From the NCBI GenBank assembly GCA_017551505.1, contig JAFZLL010000007.1, positions 1 through 32,347 of the forward strand: 32,347 nucleotides of DNA, read 5' to 3'. Below the pieces are notes generated by a model. It worked only from the letters and a program-made list of their open reading frames with translations. It made no database searches and was not told the DNA's origin. Every line of letters begins with the position of its first letter. Within the stretch, counting starts at the first letter, position 1. This document shows positions 8,122 through 16,088 of this stretch, piece after piece. This DNA is from Eubacteriaceae bacterium. Its GTDB lineage: Bacteria; Bacillota; Clostridia; Eubacteriales; Anaerofustaceae. The position numbers were made by a program, and so were the translations under genes.

Positions 8122-9279
8122 TTGAAGTACTTGAACGCCTTAACATCACTGCTCGCGGACATTCCCAGGCAGAGCAGGAAAAAGCTGGACAGAGGGATAC
8201 TCCTGCTCGTATGCGCTCTGTGCGCATTCGGAACGATCATGATCTGGTCGGCCAGCATGTACAACGCCGGTCAGAGCCAGATAGGGGACAGCCTGTACTA
8301 TGTACGCAAACAGGCCGTATTCTTCGCTGCAGGGCTGATCCTCATGCTTACGGTGTCCGTGTTCAACTACCGTTATCTGAAGGTATTTTCGAATCTCATC
8401 ATGGTCATTTCAGCTGTACTGCTGGTCGCATTGATGCTGCTGCCGAAAAGCGAAGGTGCAAACGGTGCGGTCAGATGGCTGAGGATAGCCGGGATCACGG
8501 TACAGCCCGCCGAACTGGCGAAGATAGCCGTGATGATGTTCATGAGCTACCATCTGGAAAAGCTGTCATACAACGTATCCGGGATACAGGTGTTCGGCCT
8601 GGTGCTTCTTTACTGTGCCGCAGTATGCCTCCTGATCTACGCTCAGCCGGCGCTCAGCACTGCCATCATCGTAGCTGTCATCATAATAGGCATGTACTTC
8701 ATAGCAGGGGGGAATATCCTCTATATCCTTTCGCTGGCGGGGCTTGGCGGAGCTGCCGTATATCTTTTCATCCGCAGCAACGAATGGAGGATGAACAGGT
8801 TCTTCGCTTTTCTGGATCCGTTTTCCGATATCCTGGGGGAGGGCTGGCAGCCTGCGCAGTCACTGATGGCCCTAGGTTCCGGCGGATTATTGGGCAAAGG
8901 GCTTGGTGCGGGCAGCGCGAAATTCGGTTTCCTTCCATTCTCGGAAAACGACTATATCTTTGCCGTGATAGGCGAGGAACTGGGTCTGGTCGGATGTCTG
9001 GCGCTGCTCTTTACGTATTTCCTGCTGATCCTAAGGATCGCGAGGATCGCGATATCGGCGCAGGATGCTTTTTCCAGGCTGTTCTGCTCGGGCATGGCCA
9101 TCCTTTTCGGCATACAGGTCTTCCTGAATGTCGCTGTCGTCACCAATATAATGCCTTCGACCGGGATCATCCTTCCGCTGGTCTCATCCGGAGGCTCTTC
9201 TTTGCTGACGCTGATGATCGGAATGGGGATCGTACTGAACATATCCAGAAACTGCAATGAAAAACTTCAAGGGAGGTAA
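8122..9279 (+). CDS. ftsW: Septal peptidoglycan polymerase FtsW (SEDS family)
   Basis: A SEDS-family glycosyltransferase of about 385 residues that polymerises lipid II together with the class B PBP encoded upstream. It has about ten membrane helices, the WLRIAGITVQPAELAK motif, the conserved loop SENDYIFAVIGEELG and PSTGIILPLVSSGGSSL. Start choice: a GTG at 8113 would lie inside the only ribosome binding site (AAGGAG 8108-8113). The TTG at 8122 has a correct 8-base spacing, so a TTG start is preferred. The stop lies 3 bases before murG. It could equally be named spoVE; the division cluster context favours FtsW. Confidence 0.94.
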   Translation: MKYLNALTSLLADIPRQSRKKLDRGILLLVCALCAFGTIMIWSASMYNAGQSQIGDSLYYVRKQAVFFAAGLILMLTVSVFNYRYLKVFSNLIMVISAVLLVALMLLPKSEGANGAVRWLRIAGITVQPAELAKIAVMMFMSYHLEKLSYNVSGIQVFGLVLLYCAAVCLLIYAQPALSTAIIVAVIIIGMYFIAGGNILYILSLAGLGGAAVYLFIRSNEWRMNRFFAFLDPFSDILGEGWQPAQSLMALGSGGLLGKGLGAGSAKFGFLPFSENDYIFAVIGEELGLVGCLALLFTYFLLILRIARIAISAQDAFSRLFCSGMAILFGIQVFLNVAVVTNIMPSTGIILPLVSSGGSSLLTLMIGMGIVLNISRNCNEKLQGR

Positions 9280-9282
9280 CAG

Positions 9283-10401
9283 ATGAGAATACTGATAGCC
9301 TGCGGAGGTACAGGAGGACATGTTTATCCCGGCATAGCCGTTGCAGACGAGCTTAAAAGACGCAGCAGCGATTATCAGATCGAATTCGTCGGTTGTTCCA
9401 ACCCGAAGACCATCGAGAATACGCTTATACCGCAGACTCCCTATCCGCTGCGCCTGATAGATGTGGATTCCTTCGAGACCTTCTACAGCTTTTTCAAAAA
9501 GGTAACGGTAGCTCTGTCACTGTTCAGGAGCCTGAGCCAAAGCCTCAGGATAGTCAGGGACTATGATCCGGATATCGTCATCGGCACAGGCGGTTACGTC
9601 TGCGGCCCGGTCGTGCTCGCAGGCAGGCTGAGGGGCAAAAAGACTCTTATCGCAGAGCAGAACGTGATACCGGGCAAGACGATCAGGGTATTATCCCAAT
9701 TCGCAGATAAGGTGTGCGTTTCCTTCGAGGATTCCGCACAGCATATGGGCCATCCTGACAGATGCGTCATGACAGGCAATCCGCTTCGCCAGGAATTCGA
9801 GACCTTAAACAGGGAGATATGCCGCAGTGAAGCCGGACTTGACGATAAAGTCAAATACGTGCTCATCTTCGGAGGAAGCCAGGGAGCCGTAAATATAAAT
9901 AAAGCCGCAGTTGAACTGATCGCCGGGAACGCTTCCCGCGATGATATCTTCTTCCACTTTGTTACCGGGGCGAAAAACTATGATGACTGCATGGCGGCTT
10001 TTGAGAAGCTTGGCTTTGATCCCGCAGCACACAAAAACGTGAAAGTCGAGGCTTACTGCAATCAGATGCCGAAGGCAATGTACTGCGCGGACGTGTGCAT
10101 CTGCAGAAGCGGCGCTACCACGATGGCAGAGGTGAACTATATCGGCATACCAACGATCTATGTCCCCCTCAACCATGCGGCAAACGACCATCAGCGCAAA
10201 AATGCGATGGCAAGCGTCAGCAACGGGGCGGCACTGATCTCTCCTGACGATGAGAATCTTCTTGAATCGCTTAACAGCAACATGCATATGCTTATCGATG
10301 ATGATGAAAAGAGAAATGAGATGGCCAGGCGTTCCGCATCGATGGGGATAAAGAATTCGACCGAGATCCTGGTCGACGAGATCGAGAAGCTGCTGTCCTG
10401 A
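9283..10401 (+). CDS. murG: UDP-GlcNAc:lipid I N-acetylglucosaminyltransferase MurG
   Basis: 372 residues. This peripheral membrane glycosyltransferase adds GlcNAc to lipid I to give lipid II, the substrate flipped out for FtsW. The N-terminal GGTGGHVYPGIA loop (about 8-19), GTGGYVCGP and IAEQNVIPG are classic MurG features. GGSQGAVNIN begins the UDP-GlcNAc-binding C-terminal domain, and ICRSGATTMAE is the family signature. A strong GGGAGG ribosome binding site lies before the ATG at 9283. The stop codon lies in the loop of an 8-bp hairpin (10389-10409). Confidence 0.96.
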   Translation: MRILIACGGTGGHVYPGIAVADELKRRSSDYQIEFVGCSNPKTIENTLIPQTPYPLRLIDVDSFETFYSFFKKVTVALSLFRSLSQSLRIVRDYDPDIVIGTGGYVCGPVVLAGRLRGKKTLIAEQNVIPGKTIRVLSQFADKVCVSFEDSAQHMGHPDRCVMTGNPLRQEFETLNREICRSEAGLDDKVKYVLIFGGSQGAVNINKAAVELIAGNASRDDIFFHFVTGAKNYDDCMAAFEKLGFDPAAHKNVKVEAYCNQMPKAMYCADVCICRSGATTMAEVNYIGIPTIYVPLNHAANDHQRKNAMASVSNGAALISPDDENLLESLNSNMHMLIDDDEKRNEMARRSASMGIKNSTEILVDEIEKLLS

Positions 10402-10427
10402 ACAGCAGCGTGCATGCATCCGGATGC
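10389..10427 (+). other. Hairpin and palindrome at the murG-ftsQ junction
   Basis: GCTGCTGT (10389-10396) pairs perfectly with ACAGCAGC (10402-10409) across loop CCTGA, which contains the murG stop. It is followed by the 12-base palindrome GCATCCGGATGC (10416-10427). No T tract follows, so it is not a standard terminator. It could be an mRNA processing, stability or operator site. This is the only gap over 100 bases inside the + strand cluster. The rest of the gap (to 10530) shows only the small GGCCT/AGGCC hairpin near 10500. Confidence 0.45.
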
Positions 10428-10530
10428 GTACATTCTAAGTGATTCCGGTACCTGTCACATGGTCGATCTGATCGTTCCGGTCAGTGGATACATACAAGGC
10501 CTTTCAGGCCGTAACAAGTAAAGAATCCGT

Positions 10531-11277
10531 ATGAAAAGACTGAAAAGAACCAAACGCAGGACTTCAAGAAAAGCCGAGATAATCATCATACTGACGATAA
10601 TGACCGTAATTGCGGCTTTTTTCATCATGCGCGGGAGCAGGTTTGATGTCATGAAGATCACTGTCAGGGGAACGGTCCGTCTGAGCGAGGCGGAGGTCAT
10701 ATCTGCCAGCGGCCTTACCGAAGGGGAGAATATCTTTTCAGTCAATGCATCCAAGGTCGAGAAGAGGATAGAAAAACTGTTCCTTGTCGAGAATGCGTCG
10801 ATCGTCAAGCATTATCCGGACAGTATCGAGATCGTCGTGACGGAAAAATCACCGTTTTTAACTGTGGTGATCGGAGGAAGATACTATGCCATGGATAAAA
10901 ACGGAACGGTGATACATTCGTCTGACGCTCTGGAGAGCGATTACGGCATCCTTCTTACAGGTGTGGATGAACTTGACCTGAGCGTCGGGAGCACGTACTC
11001 CTTTATCCAGAATGCCAGGACCGCCGTTGCATATGAGGTGGTGCAGAAACTGATGGAACAGGGCTATACGAGATTCATCTCCGAGATACATTGTTCCGAA
11101 AAAGGGTATTACTATCTGTATACGAAAAAGTCGAATGTCATAAAGTTCTACTCCCTCAGCGGCTTCACTTCAAATCTTGATTTTATCGAGTTATTCCTTG
11201 AAAATGAGGACAGACATATAATGGTCGAAGTTGTTGAGGGGAGCGAGCCCGTATATAAAGTTATTGATATTAATTGA
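10531..11277 (+). CDS. ftsQ: Cell division protein FtsQ/DivIB
   Basis: A 248-residue bitopic protein. It has a very basic N-terminus (many K/R in the first 15 residues), one membrane helix at about 15-34, a POTRA domain at about 37-106 starting with FDVMKITVRGTVRLSE, then a beta-rich extracytoplasmic domain. FtsQ/DivIB scaffolds FtsL and DivIC at the septum. Sequence identity in this family is low, but architecture and position before ftsZ make the call good. The ribosome binding site is weak (GTAAAG). An in-frame TAA lies just upstream, so the start cannot be further upstream. Its own promoter is not obvious. Confidence 0.9.
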   Translation: MKRLKRTKRRTSRKAEIIIILTIMTVIAAFFIMRGSRFDVMKITVRGTVRLSEAEVISASGLTEGENIFSVNASKVEKRIEKLFLVENASIVKHYPDSIEIVVTEKSPFLTVVIGGRYYAMDKNGTVIHSSDALESDYGILLTGVDELDLSVGSTYSFIQNARTAVAYEVVQKLMEQGYTRFISEIHCSEKGYYYLYTKKSNVIKFYSLSGFTSNLDFIELFLENEDRHIMVEVVEGSEPVYKVIDIN

Positions 11278-11286
11278 ATAAAACCC

Positions 11287-11315
11287 TTGTTACACGCCAG
11301 TTTTCATAATAAAAT
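11287..11315 (+). promoter_or_regulatory. ftsZ promoter
   Basis: TTGTTA (11287-11292), a 17-base spacer and TAAAAT (11310-11315) lie in the 65-base ftsQ-ftsZ gap, 28 bases before the ftsZ start. Extra transcription of ftsZ over the rest of the cluster is usual. Read by eye only. Confidence 0.6.
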
Positions 11316-11342
11316 AAAGTCAACCTTAAAGTGGAGGTGGAT

Positions 11343-12419
11343 ATGCCCTACGAATTCGATGTTACACAGAATAAAGCACAGGCAGTTATAAAGGTATTCG
11401 GTGTCGGCGGTGGCGGCAATAACGCAGTCAACCGGATGATCGACAGCGGACTGCAGGGTGTTAACTTTTATGCGATTAATACAGACAGTCAGACGCTTGC
11501 TGTATCTCTGGCTGAAAACAAGATCCAGATCGGTGTCAATACCACCAAAGGATTAGGCGCCGGCGCGAACCCCGAACAGGGTGAGAAATCAGCCGAGGAG
11601 AACGCCGAAGATCTGAAGAAAGCTCTGGAAGGCGCGGATCTGGTCTTTATAACAGCAGGTATGGGAGGCGGCACCGGAACAGGAGCTTCTCATGTGATCG
11701 CAAAGCTGGCCAAAGAGATGAATATCCTCGTGATCGGGGTCGTCACCAGGCCTTTCCATTTCGAAGGAAAAGTCCGCAAGATCAATTCGGATCTGGGTAT
11801 CAGGCTCTTAAAGGATTACGTCGATGCTCTCGTCGTGATCCCCAATGACAGATTGCTGCAGGTCGCGAACACGAATACTACGTTCAAGGATTCATTCCGC
11901 ATGGCCGATGAAGTGCTTCTCATGGGCGTCAAGGGCATTACGGATCTTATTTCTACACCCGGTCTTATCAACCTGGACTTCGCGGATGTAAAGACTATTA
12001 TTCAGAATGCCGGTCTGGCCCATATGGGCATGGGCGTCGGAACAGGCGCGGATAAGGCTACGGATGCGGCGAAACAGGCTATCGAGAGCCCCCTGCTGGA
12101 GACGTCGATCCAGGGCGCCACAGGCGTGCTGCTCAATATCACCGGAGGAGAAGGACTCACCCTCTTCGATGTTGAGAAGATCGCGACGGTCATAAGGGAA
12201 GAAGCTCATCCGGACGCCAATATGATCTTCGGCGCCTGCACGGATCCGGATCTGGACGATGTGATAAAGGTCACTGTCATCGCCACCGGATTTACAGGGA
12301 ATCAGGAAACAGCTGAGAAAAAGCCTCAGACGGCTCCCTTAAAGCCTGCTTCGACCGGAGGCAGCGGCGTATGGCCGCCTTTCCTCGATGAAGAGGATTA
12401 CATCTCCAAAAAGAAATAA
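11343..12419 (+). CDS. ftsZ: Cell division GTPase FtsZ
   Basis: 358 residues. A tubulin-like GTPase that polymerises into the Z-ring and places the septal machinery. The nucleotide motif GGGTGTG is at 108-114, with an N-terminal [13 protein letters not shown] loop and the T7 synergy loop NLDFAD at 210-215. A short linker rich in P, T and K leads to a C-terminal peptide ([11 protein letters not shown]), probably the tail that binds membrane tethers. A GTG at 11331 is in frame, but it contains the ribosome binding site; GGAGG (11333-11337) points to the ATG at 11343. ftsA is not adjacent, so the membrane tether (FtsA or SepF) is encoded elsewhere. Confidence 0.97.
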   Translation: MPYEFDVTQNKAQAVIKVFGVGGGGNNAVNRMIDSGLQGVNFYAINTDSQTLAVSLAENKIQIGVNTTKGLGAGANPEQGEKSAEENAEDLKKALEGADLVFITAGMGGGTGTGASHVIAKLAKEMNILVIGVVTRPFHFEGKVRKINSDLGIRLLKDYVDALVVIPNDRLLQVANTNTTFKDSFRMADEVLLMGVKGITDLISTPGLINLDFADVKTIIQNAGLAHMGMGVGTGADKATDAAKQAIESPLLETSIQGATGVLLNITGGEGLTLFDVEKIATVIREEAHPDANMIFGACTDPDLDDVIKVTVIATGFTGNQETAEKKPQTAPLKPASTGGSGVWPPFLDEEDYISKKK

Positions 12420-12454
12420 TCATTAAAGATCCATCATATAAAACAGATCTATAT

Positions 12455-12504
12455 GAAATGACCTCCTTGAGTTAGGCCGAGAATCTAACCAAGGAGGTCA
12501 TTTC
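12455..12504. terminator. Bidirectional terminator between ftsZ and the M23 gene
   Basis: A perfect 15-bp stem (12455-12469 with 12490-12504) is extended inward by GTTAG (12471-12475) with CTAAC (12485-12489), giving about 20 bp and a 9-base loop. It lies between two convergent genes. The flanking T tract is poor on the + strand. The stem contains GACCTCC/GGAGGTC like the terminator at 56-84. Confidence 0.75.
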
Positions 12505-12530
12505 GTTTATGGATGATATGAGGTTACTAA

Positions 12531-13688
12531 CTATTTAGTGACATAATTGACCGGGTTCACTCGCGTGTTGTTTATGCGTATCTCAAAGTGCAGATGATAT
12601 CCTGTGGATAATCCTGTCGTGCCGACATAACCGATGACCTGTCCCTGTGTCACTATGTCTCCGACACTTACGGCATAGCCGTTCAAATGCGCATATACTG
12701 CAGCGTAAGAGTTGCCTTTGCTGTCCTTGCCCAGATCGAGGATGATGCAATTCCCGTAACCGCCGTTCCACGATGCGTAGATAACTTTTCCATTGGCAGT
12801 GGCGACAGCCCTTGCGTTCTTCGGTGCGCCGATATCTATCCCTCCATGGAAAGCCCTGACATGCGAGATAGGATGGATGCGGTATCCGAACGGACTGGTT
12901 ATCGAATAATAACCCGGTGTCGGCCAAATGAAAGTTTTGTAGGTATTGGCATAATTGGAATTTGAGCTTTCGCTTGCGATCTTGTTGCGGATAGTTGCTG
13001 CTTCCTTTTCTTCCTCTTTGACCAGCGCATCCCAGTAGGCTTTCGTCTGCTCTATCTTTTTAAGAGATTCGTCCTTGGATCTTTTTTGAGAGGCCAATTG
13101 TTTTTCCTGAGAGGTTTTCGAGGCTTTGAGAGTTTCGAGCTTGGCCTTCTGTTCCTCTATCTGGCGCTTCATCTCGGTGATAAGAGCTTCGTTTTCCTTC
13201 AGCTTCTGCGCCATCAGATTGTCGTATTCGATGATAGAGGCTATGGCATTCGCTCTGCTGATGAAGTCGGAAAAATCCTGTGCTCCGAAAAGGACCTCGA
13301 GGTATTCGGTATCCCCGTACATATACATTACGGTGATGCGTTTTTCAAGCTGTTCCTGATAGGCTATCCTGTCTGCTTCCGCCTGTTCCAGGCTCTCGGA
13401 TGCCTTTTCGATCCTCAGCTCGACTTCGGCGATCTCATTATTCAAAGCCTTGATCTGCTCCTCGACAGCCGATATCTGCTGATCGATCAGATACAGTTCC
13501 TTGCGCAGCGCTTTAGCCAGCTCAGACTGTTTGTTCGCGTTGTTTCTGTATTCCTCTATCTGCTTCTCCAATTCGGCAAGCTGTTCCTGCAGGGTCGCTG
13601 CCCCGGCAGTATTGACAGGCACGATAGAGAAGAACAAGAAGAATAGAAGTATAAAGGTTATTATGCGGTTTAGTCGTTTGCTTTTCAA
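12531..13688 (-). CDS. Secreted coiled-coil M23 (LytM) peptidoglycan hydrolase
   Basis: 385 residues. A signal peptide (about 1-30, ending near NTAGAA) is followed by a long coiled coil (about 31-245, rich in E, K, Q and A) and a LytM/M23 metallopeptidase domain (about 253-385). Zinc and catalytic residues are visible: H281 and D285 in HGGIDIG, H334 in YAHL, H365 and H367 in HLHFE, so it should be active. This architecture (EnvC/PcsB/CwlO-like coiled coil plus hydrolase) and its position 12 bases after ftsX indicate a cell-wall hydrolase switched on by FtsEX during division. It starts with TTG preceded by an AGAGG ribosome binding site. The exact family name is not certain. Confidence 0.92.
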   Translation of the reverse strand: MKSKRLNRIITFILLFFLFFSIVPVNTAGAATLQEQLAELEKQIEEYRNNANKQSELAKALRKELYLIDQQISAVEEQIKALNNEIAEVELRIEKASESLEQAEADRIAYQEQLEKRITVMYMYGDTEYLEVLFGAQDFSDFISRANAIASIIEYDNLMAQKLKENEALITEMKRQIEEQKAKLETLKASKTSQEKQLASQKRSKDESLKKIEQTKAYWDALVKEEEKEAATIRNKIASESSNSNYANTYKTFIWPTPGYYSITSPFGYRIHPISHVRAFHGGIDIGAPKNARAVATANGKVIYASWNGGYGNCIILDLGKDSKGNSYAAVYAHLNGYAVSVGDIVTQGQVIGYVGTTGLSTGYHLHFEIRINNTRVNPVNYVTK

Positions 13689-13700
13689 TTGATACCTCTT

Positions 13701-14603
13701 CTAAACATTCAGGAATTTCTTAATGGAGAACGCGCTTCCCATCGTTCCGAGCAGGATGCCGTAAATGACGAATACTGCAGATATCTGTTTCATGACCATA
13801 TCTGCCGGAGCAAGGGACTGGCCGAGCGGAAGCACGGAAGTCGTCCCAGCCAGTGCGCCGACGATGAAGTAATAAAGGTTCCTTAAGATAAGTACGGCAC
13901 AGCATGCGCCGAAAACTCCGAGCAGCATGCCTTCAATGATGAACGGGAAACGAATGAAAGTGTTCGTTGCGCCGATGTATTTCATTATGGAGATCTCGTT
14001 CCTTCTGGAAAAGACCGTAAGCTTTACCGTATTGAAGATGATGAATACAGCGATAAGACTGAGTATCGCAAGTACGACCCAAGTCGCCAGATGGATGAAC
14101 TTGTTGAAGGAAAGAAGCGCCTTGACGGTATCTTCACCGTACACCGTATCCATCACGCCGTCCAATTGCTTGATCTGAGTGCTGGCGCTCTCGATCTCAG
14201 AAGCCTCGCTGAATCTGACGATGAACGCCGCGGGCAGGGGGGAATTGCTCTCATCGTATCCTGAGATGATGATGGAATTCTCTTCTCCGAGAGTCTCCCG
14301 GAAACTGTTCAGTGCATCCAGCTTGGACTGATATTTGATATCGGATACACTTTCCATGCCGTCTATGGAATCGTATATTGCCTTCTGCTGCTCATCAGTT
14401 ATGCTGTCCTCAAGGTAGACCTTCAGTTCAAGGCTCTCTTCGACCTGGTCGGTTATGTAGTTGACATTGATCGCGATCGCCATTACGACGCCGACTATTA
14501 TAAGAGCACTGATCACTGAAAGTACGGAAGCGATGCTCATCACTGAATTGCGTTTGATGCTGTTGACGGCATCTCTTAAAAATACGCCGAATGTCTCCAT
14601 CAT
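13701..14603 (-). CDS. ftsX: Cell division ABC-like membrane protein FtsX
   Basis: 300 residues. The membrane half of the FtsEX complex, which transmits ATP-driven changes to an extracellular hydrolase. One N-terminal helix (about 20-45) precedes an extracytoplasmic loop of about 120 residues, then three helices form the FtsX/MacB-type C-terminal domain (SRRNEISIMKYIGATNTFIR marks the cytoplasmic coupling region). The start is within the ftsE stop region (ATGATG, 4-base overlap), with GGAGG in the ftsE 3' end. The neighbouring M23 gene is the likely partner. Confidence 0.95.
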   Translation of the reverse strand: MMETFGVFLRDAVNSIKRNSVMSIASVLSVISALIIVGVVMAIAINVNYITDQVEESLELKVYLEDSITDEQQKAIYDSIDGMESVSDIKYQSKLDALNSFRETLGEENSIIISGYDESNSPLPAAFIVRFSEASEIESASTQIKQLDGVMDTVYGEDTVKALLSFNKFIHLATWVVLAILSLIAVFIIFNTVKLTVFSRRNEISIMKYIGATNTFIRFPFIIEGMLLGVFGACCAVLILRNLYYFIVGALAGTTSVLPLGQSLAPADMVMKQISAVFVIYGILLGTMGSAFSIKKFLNV

Positions 14604-15280
14604 TTGTAGTATCCTCCGACTCTGTCGCTCACGAGCTCACCGTCTTTAAGTGATACGACTCTCTTTTTCATCCTGTCGACCATAGTCATGTCATGCGTTG
14701 CTACCAGGATCGTAGTTCCAAGGCTGTTTATATCCAATAGAAGGTTCATGATGCCTGCGCTGGTAACCGGATCGAGGTTCCCGGTAGGCTCATCGCATAT
14801 GAGTATCTTTGGATTGTTGACGATGGACCTGGCTATCGCCACGCGCTGCTGTTCGCCTCCGGCCAATGCCGACGGGTATTTCCTTGCCTGATTCCTCAAT
14901 CCGACCATGTTGAGTACTTTGGGCACGACTCTCTTGATGGTCCGTCTCGGTGTCTGGATAGCTTCCATTGAGAAAGCAACGTTCTCGAATACGGTCTTTG
15001 TTTCCAGCAGACGGTAATCCTGGAAGACGACACCGACTTTTCTTCTGTAATAGGGAAGATCCCTTTCCTTGATCTGTGACAGGTCCGTGCCGGAAACGAG
15101 TATCTTTCCGGAAGTAGGGACTATCTCCTTTAAGAGGAGCTTGATGATGGTCGATTTGCCTGCCCCGCTCTTGCCGACCAGGAAGACGAACTCGCCTTCG
15201 TCGATAGACAGCGTGAGATCCTTAAGTGCAAATTCGCTGTCGCCGTCATATATCTTCGTCACATTTACAAAATCGATCAT
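14600..15280 (-). CDS. ftsE: Cell division ATP-binding protein FtsE
   Basis: 226 residues, typical. The cytoplasmic ATPase of FtsEX. The Walker A GKSGAGKST is at 36-44, the Q-loop VFQDYRLL at about 85-92, the signature LAGGEQQR at 139-146, Walker B ILICDE at 159-164, and the switch histidine in VATHDM. The signature has alanine where LSGGE is usual, a small deviation probably still compatible with activity. The ribosome binding site is weak (AGAAG). A strong promoter lies about 35 bases upstream. Confidence 0.96.
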   Translation of the reverse strand: MIDFVNVTKIYDGDSEFALKDLTLSIDEGEFVFLVGKSGAGKSTIIKLLLKEIVPTSGKILVSGTDLSQIKERDLPYYRRKVGVVFQDYRLLETKTVFENVAFSMEAIQTPRRTIKRVVPKVLNMVGLRNQARKYPSALAGGEQQRVAIARSIVNNPKILICDEPTGNLDPVTSAGIMNLLLDINSLGTTILVATHDMTMVDRMKKRVVSLKDGELVSDRVGGYYK

Positions 15281-15313
15281 GACTGTTCTTCTTATGCATT
15301 TTAATCTTTAGAT

Positions 15314-15342
15314 ATTATATCCCAATCAAGTAAAAATAGCAA
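15314..15342 (-). promoter_or_regulatory. Promoter of the ftsEX-M23 operon
   Basis: On the - strand: TTGCTA (15337-15342), a 17-base spacer and a perfect TATAAT (15314-15319), about 33 bases before the ftsE ATG. It is the best consensus match in this part of the window. Confidence 0.75.
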
Positions 15343-16088
15343 GCTTTCGAACGGAAATAATCTCAAAATAATGCCTTTTTAATGCACTTTTTGGCTGTGG
15401 GTGCAGGCGCTGCTTCGAACTGATAGTTCCGTATGGAATATGCGGTTCGAAATGTAAATATTGAATGATTTATACATGTTGGACCGGCTGTATGTGCTCT
15501 GCAAAAGGGTATGGCCGGAAATGTCAAAGGTATCAATTTGAGAATAAGATCACGGGATCAGACAGATAGCATATACATAAATGACGTCGTTGAGACAGAT
15601 GTTACAGTCAGGGAATATCTGAAAGGCGGAGCTTATGATCTGATAAACTGTAAGGGTATGAGGGCACCGTATCTATCGTCATGATCCGGTGATATGGAAC
15701 GTCCAATAGCAATCGGTGCAGGGTATGCCGACCTGCCGCAGGTAAAGATGCCCACAAGACAATACGTCACTGTAAGGTATTTCGGGGACTGATATTACTG
15801 CAAATAAGTCAAATATTTCCGTAGGATGTAACAAACATGACAAATATACAGATATTATTACGCAAAATATTGTTATATGTGTAATGATATCAGGACAGTC
15901 TCAAAAAGGAAATGCCCGTCATTTCCTTATATTGCTGTTCCGTTCGGGGCCTGTTGACTGCCGGAGTGCTGTATTCAGCTGATGTACGGAGCTGCTGGAT
16001 ATGACGGTGTAGATGCAGATTGGATCGAATGAGGCAGAAACCAGGGTAGATTATAATGCGCTTAGAATGAAATGAAGAGTTTACTTGA
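15343..16088. other. Gene-poor stretch between divergent ftsE and sortase genes
   Basis: About 750 bases without an intact gene. It contains the decayed frame described at 15469-15792 and, near the right end, a TATAAT at 16052-16057 that may serve the sortase gene. The stretch 15793-16050 shows no repeat, RNA or gene that I can support. Confidence 0.5.
15469..15792 (+). pseudogene. Decayed reading frame, unrecognised
   Basis: One frame runs from 15469 to a TGA at 15790-15792 with a single in-frame TGA at 15682-15684, giving 57 codons from the ATG at 15511 and then 35 more codons. The translated pieces (for example TDSIYINDVVETDVTVREYL and IGAGYADLPQVKMPTRQYV) look protein-like, with charged and hydrophobic alternation, but I recognise no family. 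There is no well-spaced ribosome binding site. Most likely a gene remnant; it could be chance. Confidence 0.35.

Noticed and set aside
8211-9260. 349-codon open frame in another + frame over ftsW
   Set aside because: An arginine-, histidine- and glycine-rich shadow of the well-recognised ftsW frame with no own ribosome binding site.
13086-13646. 186-codon + strand frame opposite the M23 gene
   Set aside because: An antisense shadow of the coiled-coil region (leucine/phenylalanine-rich), without a start signal.
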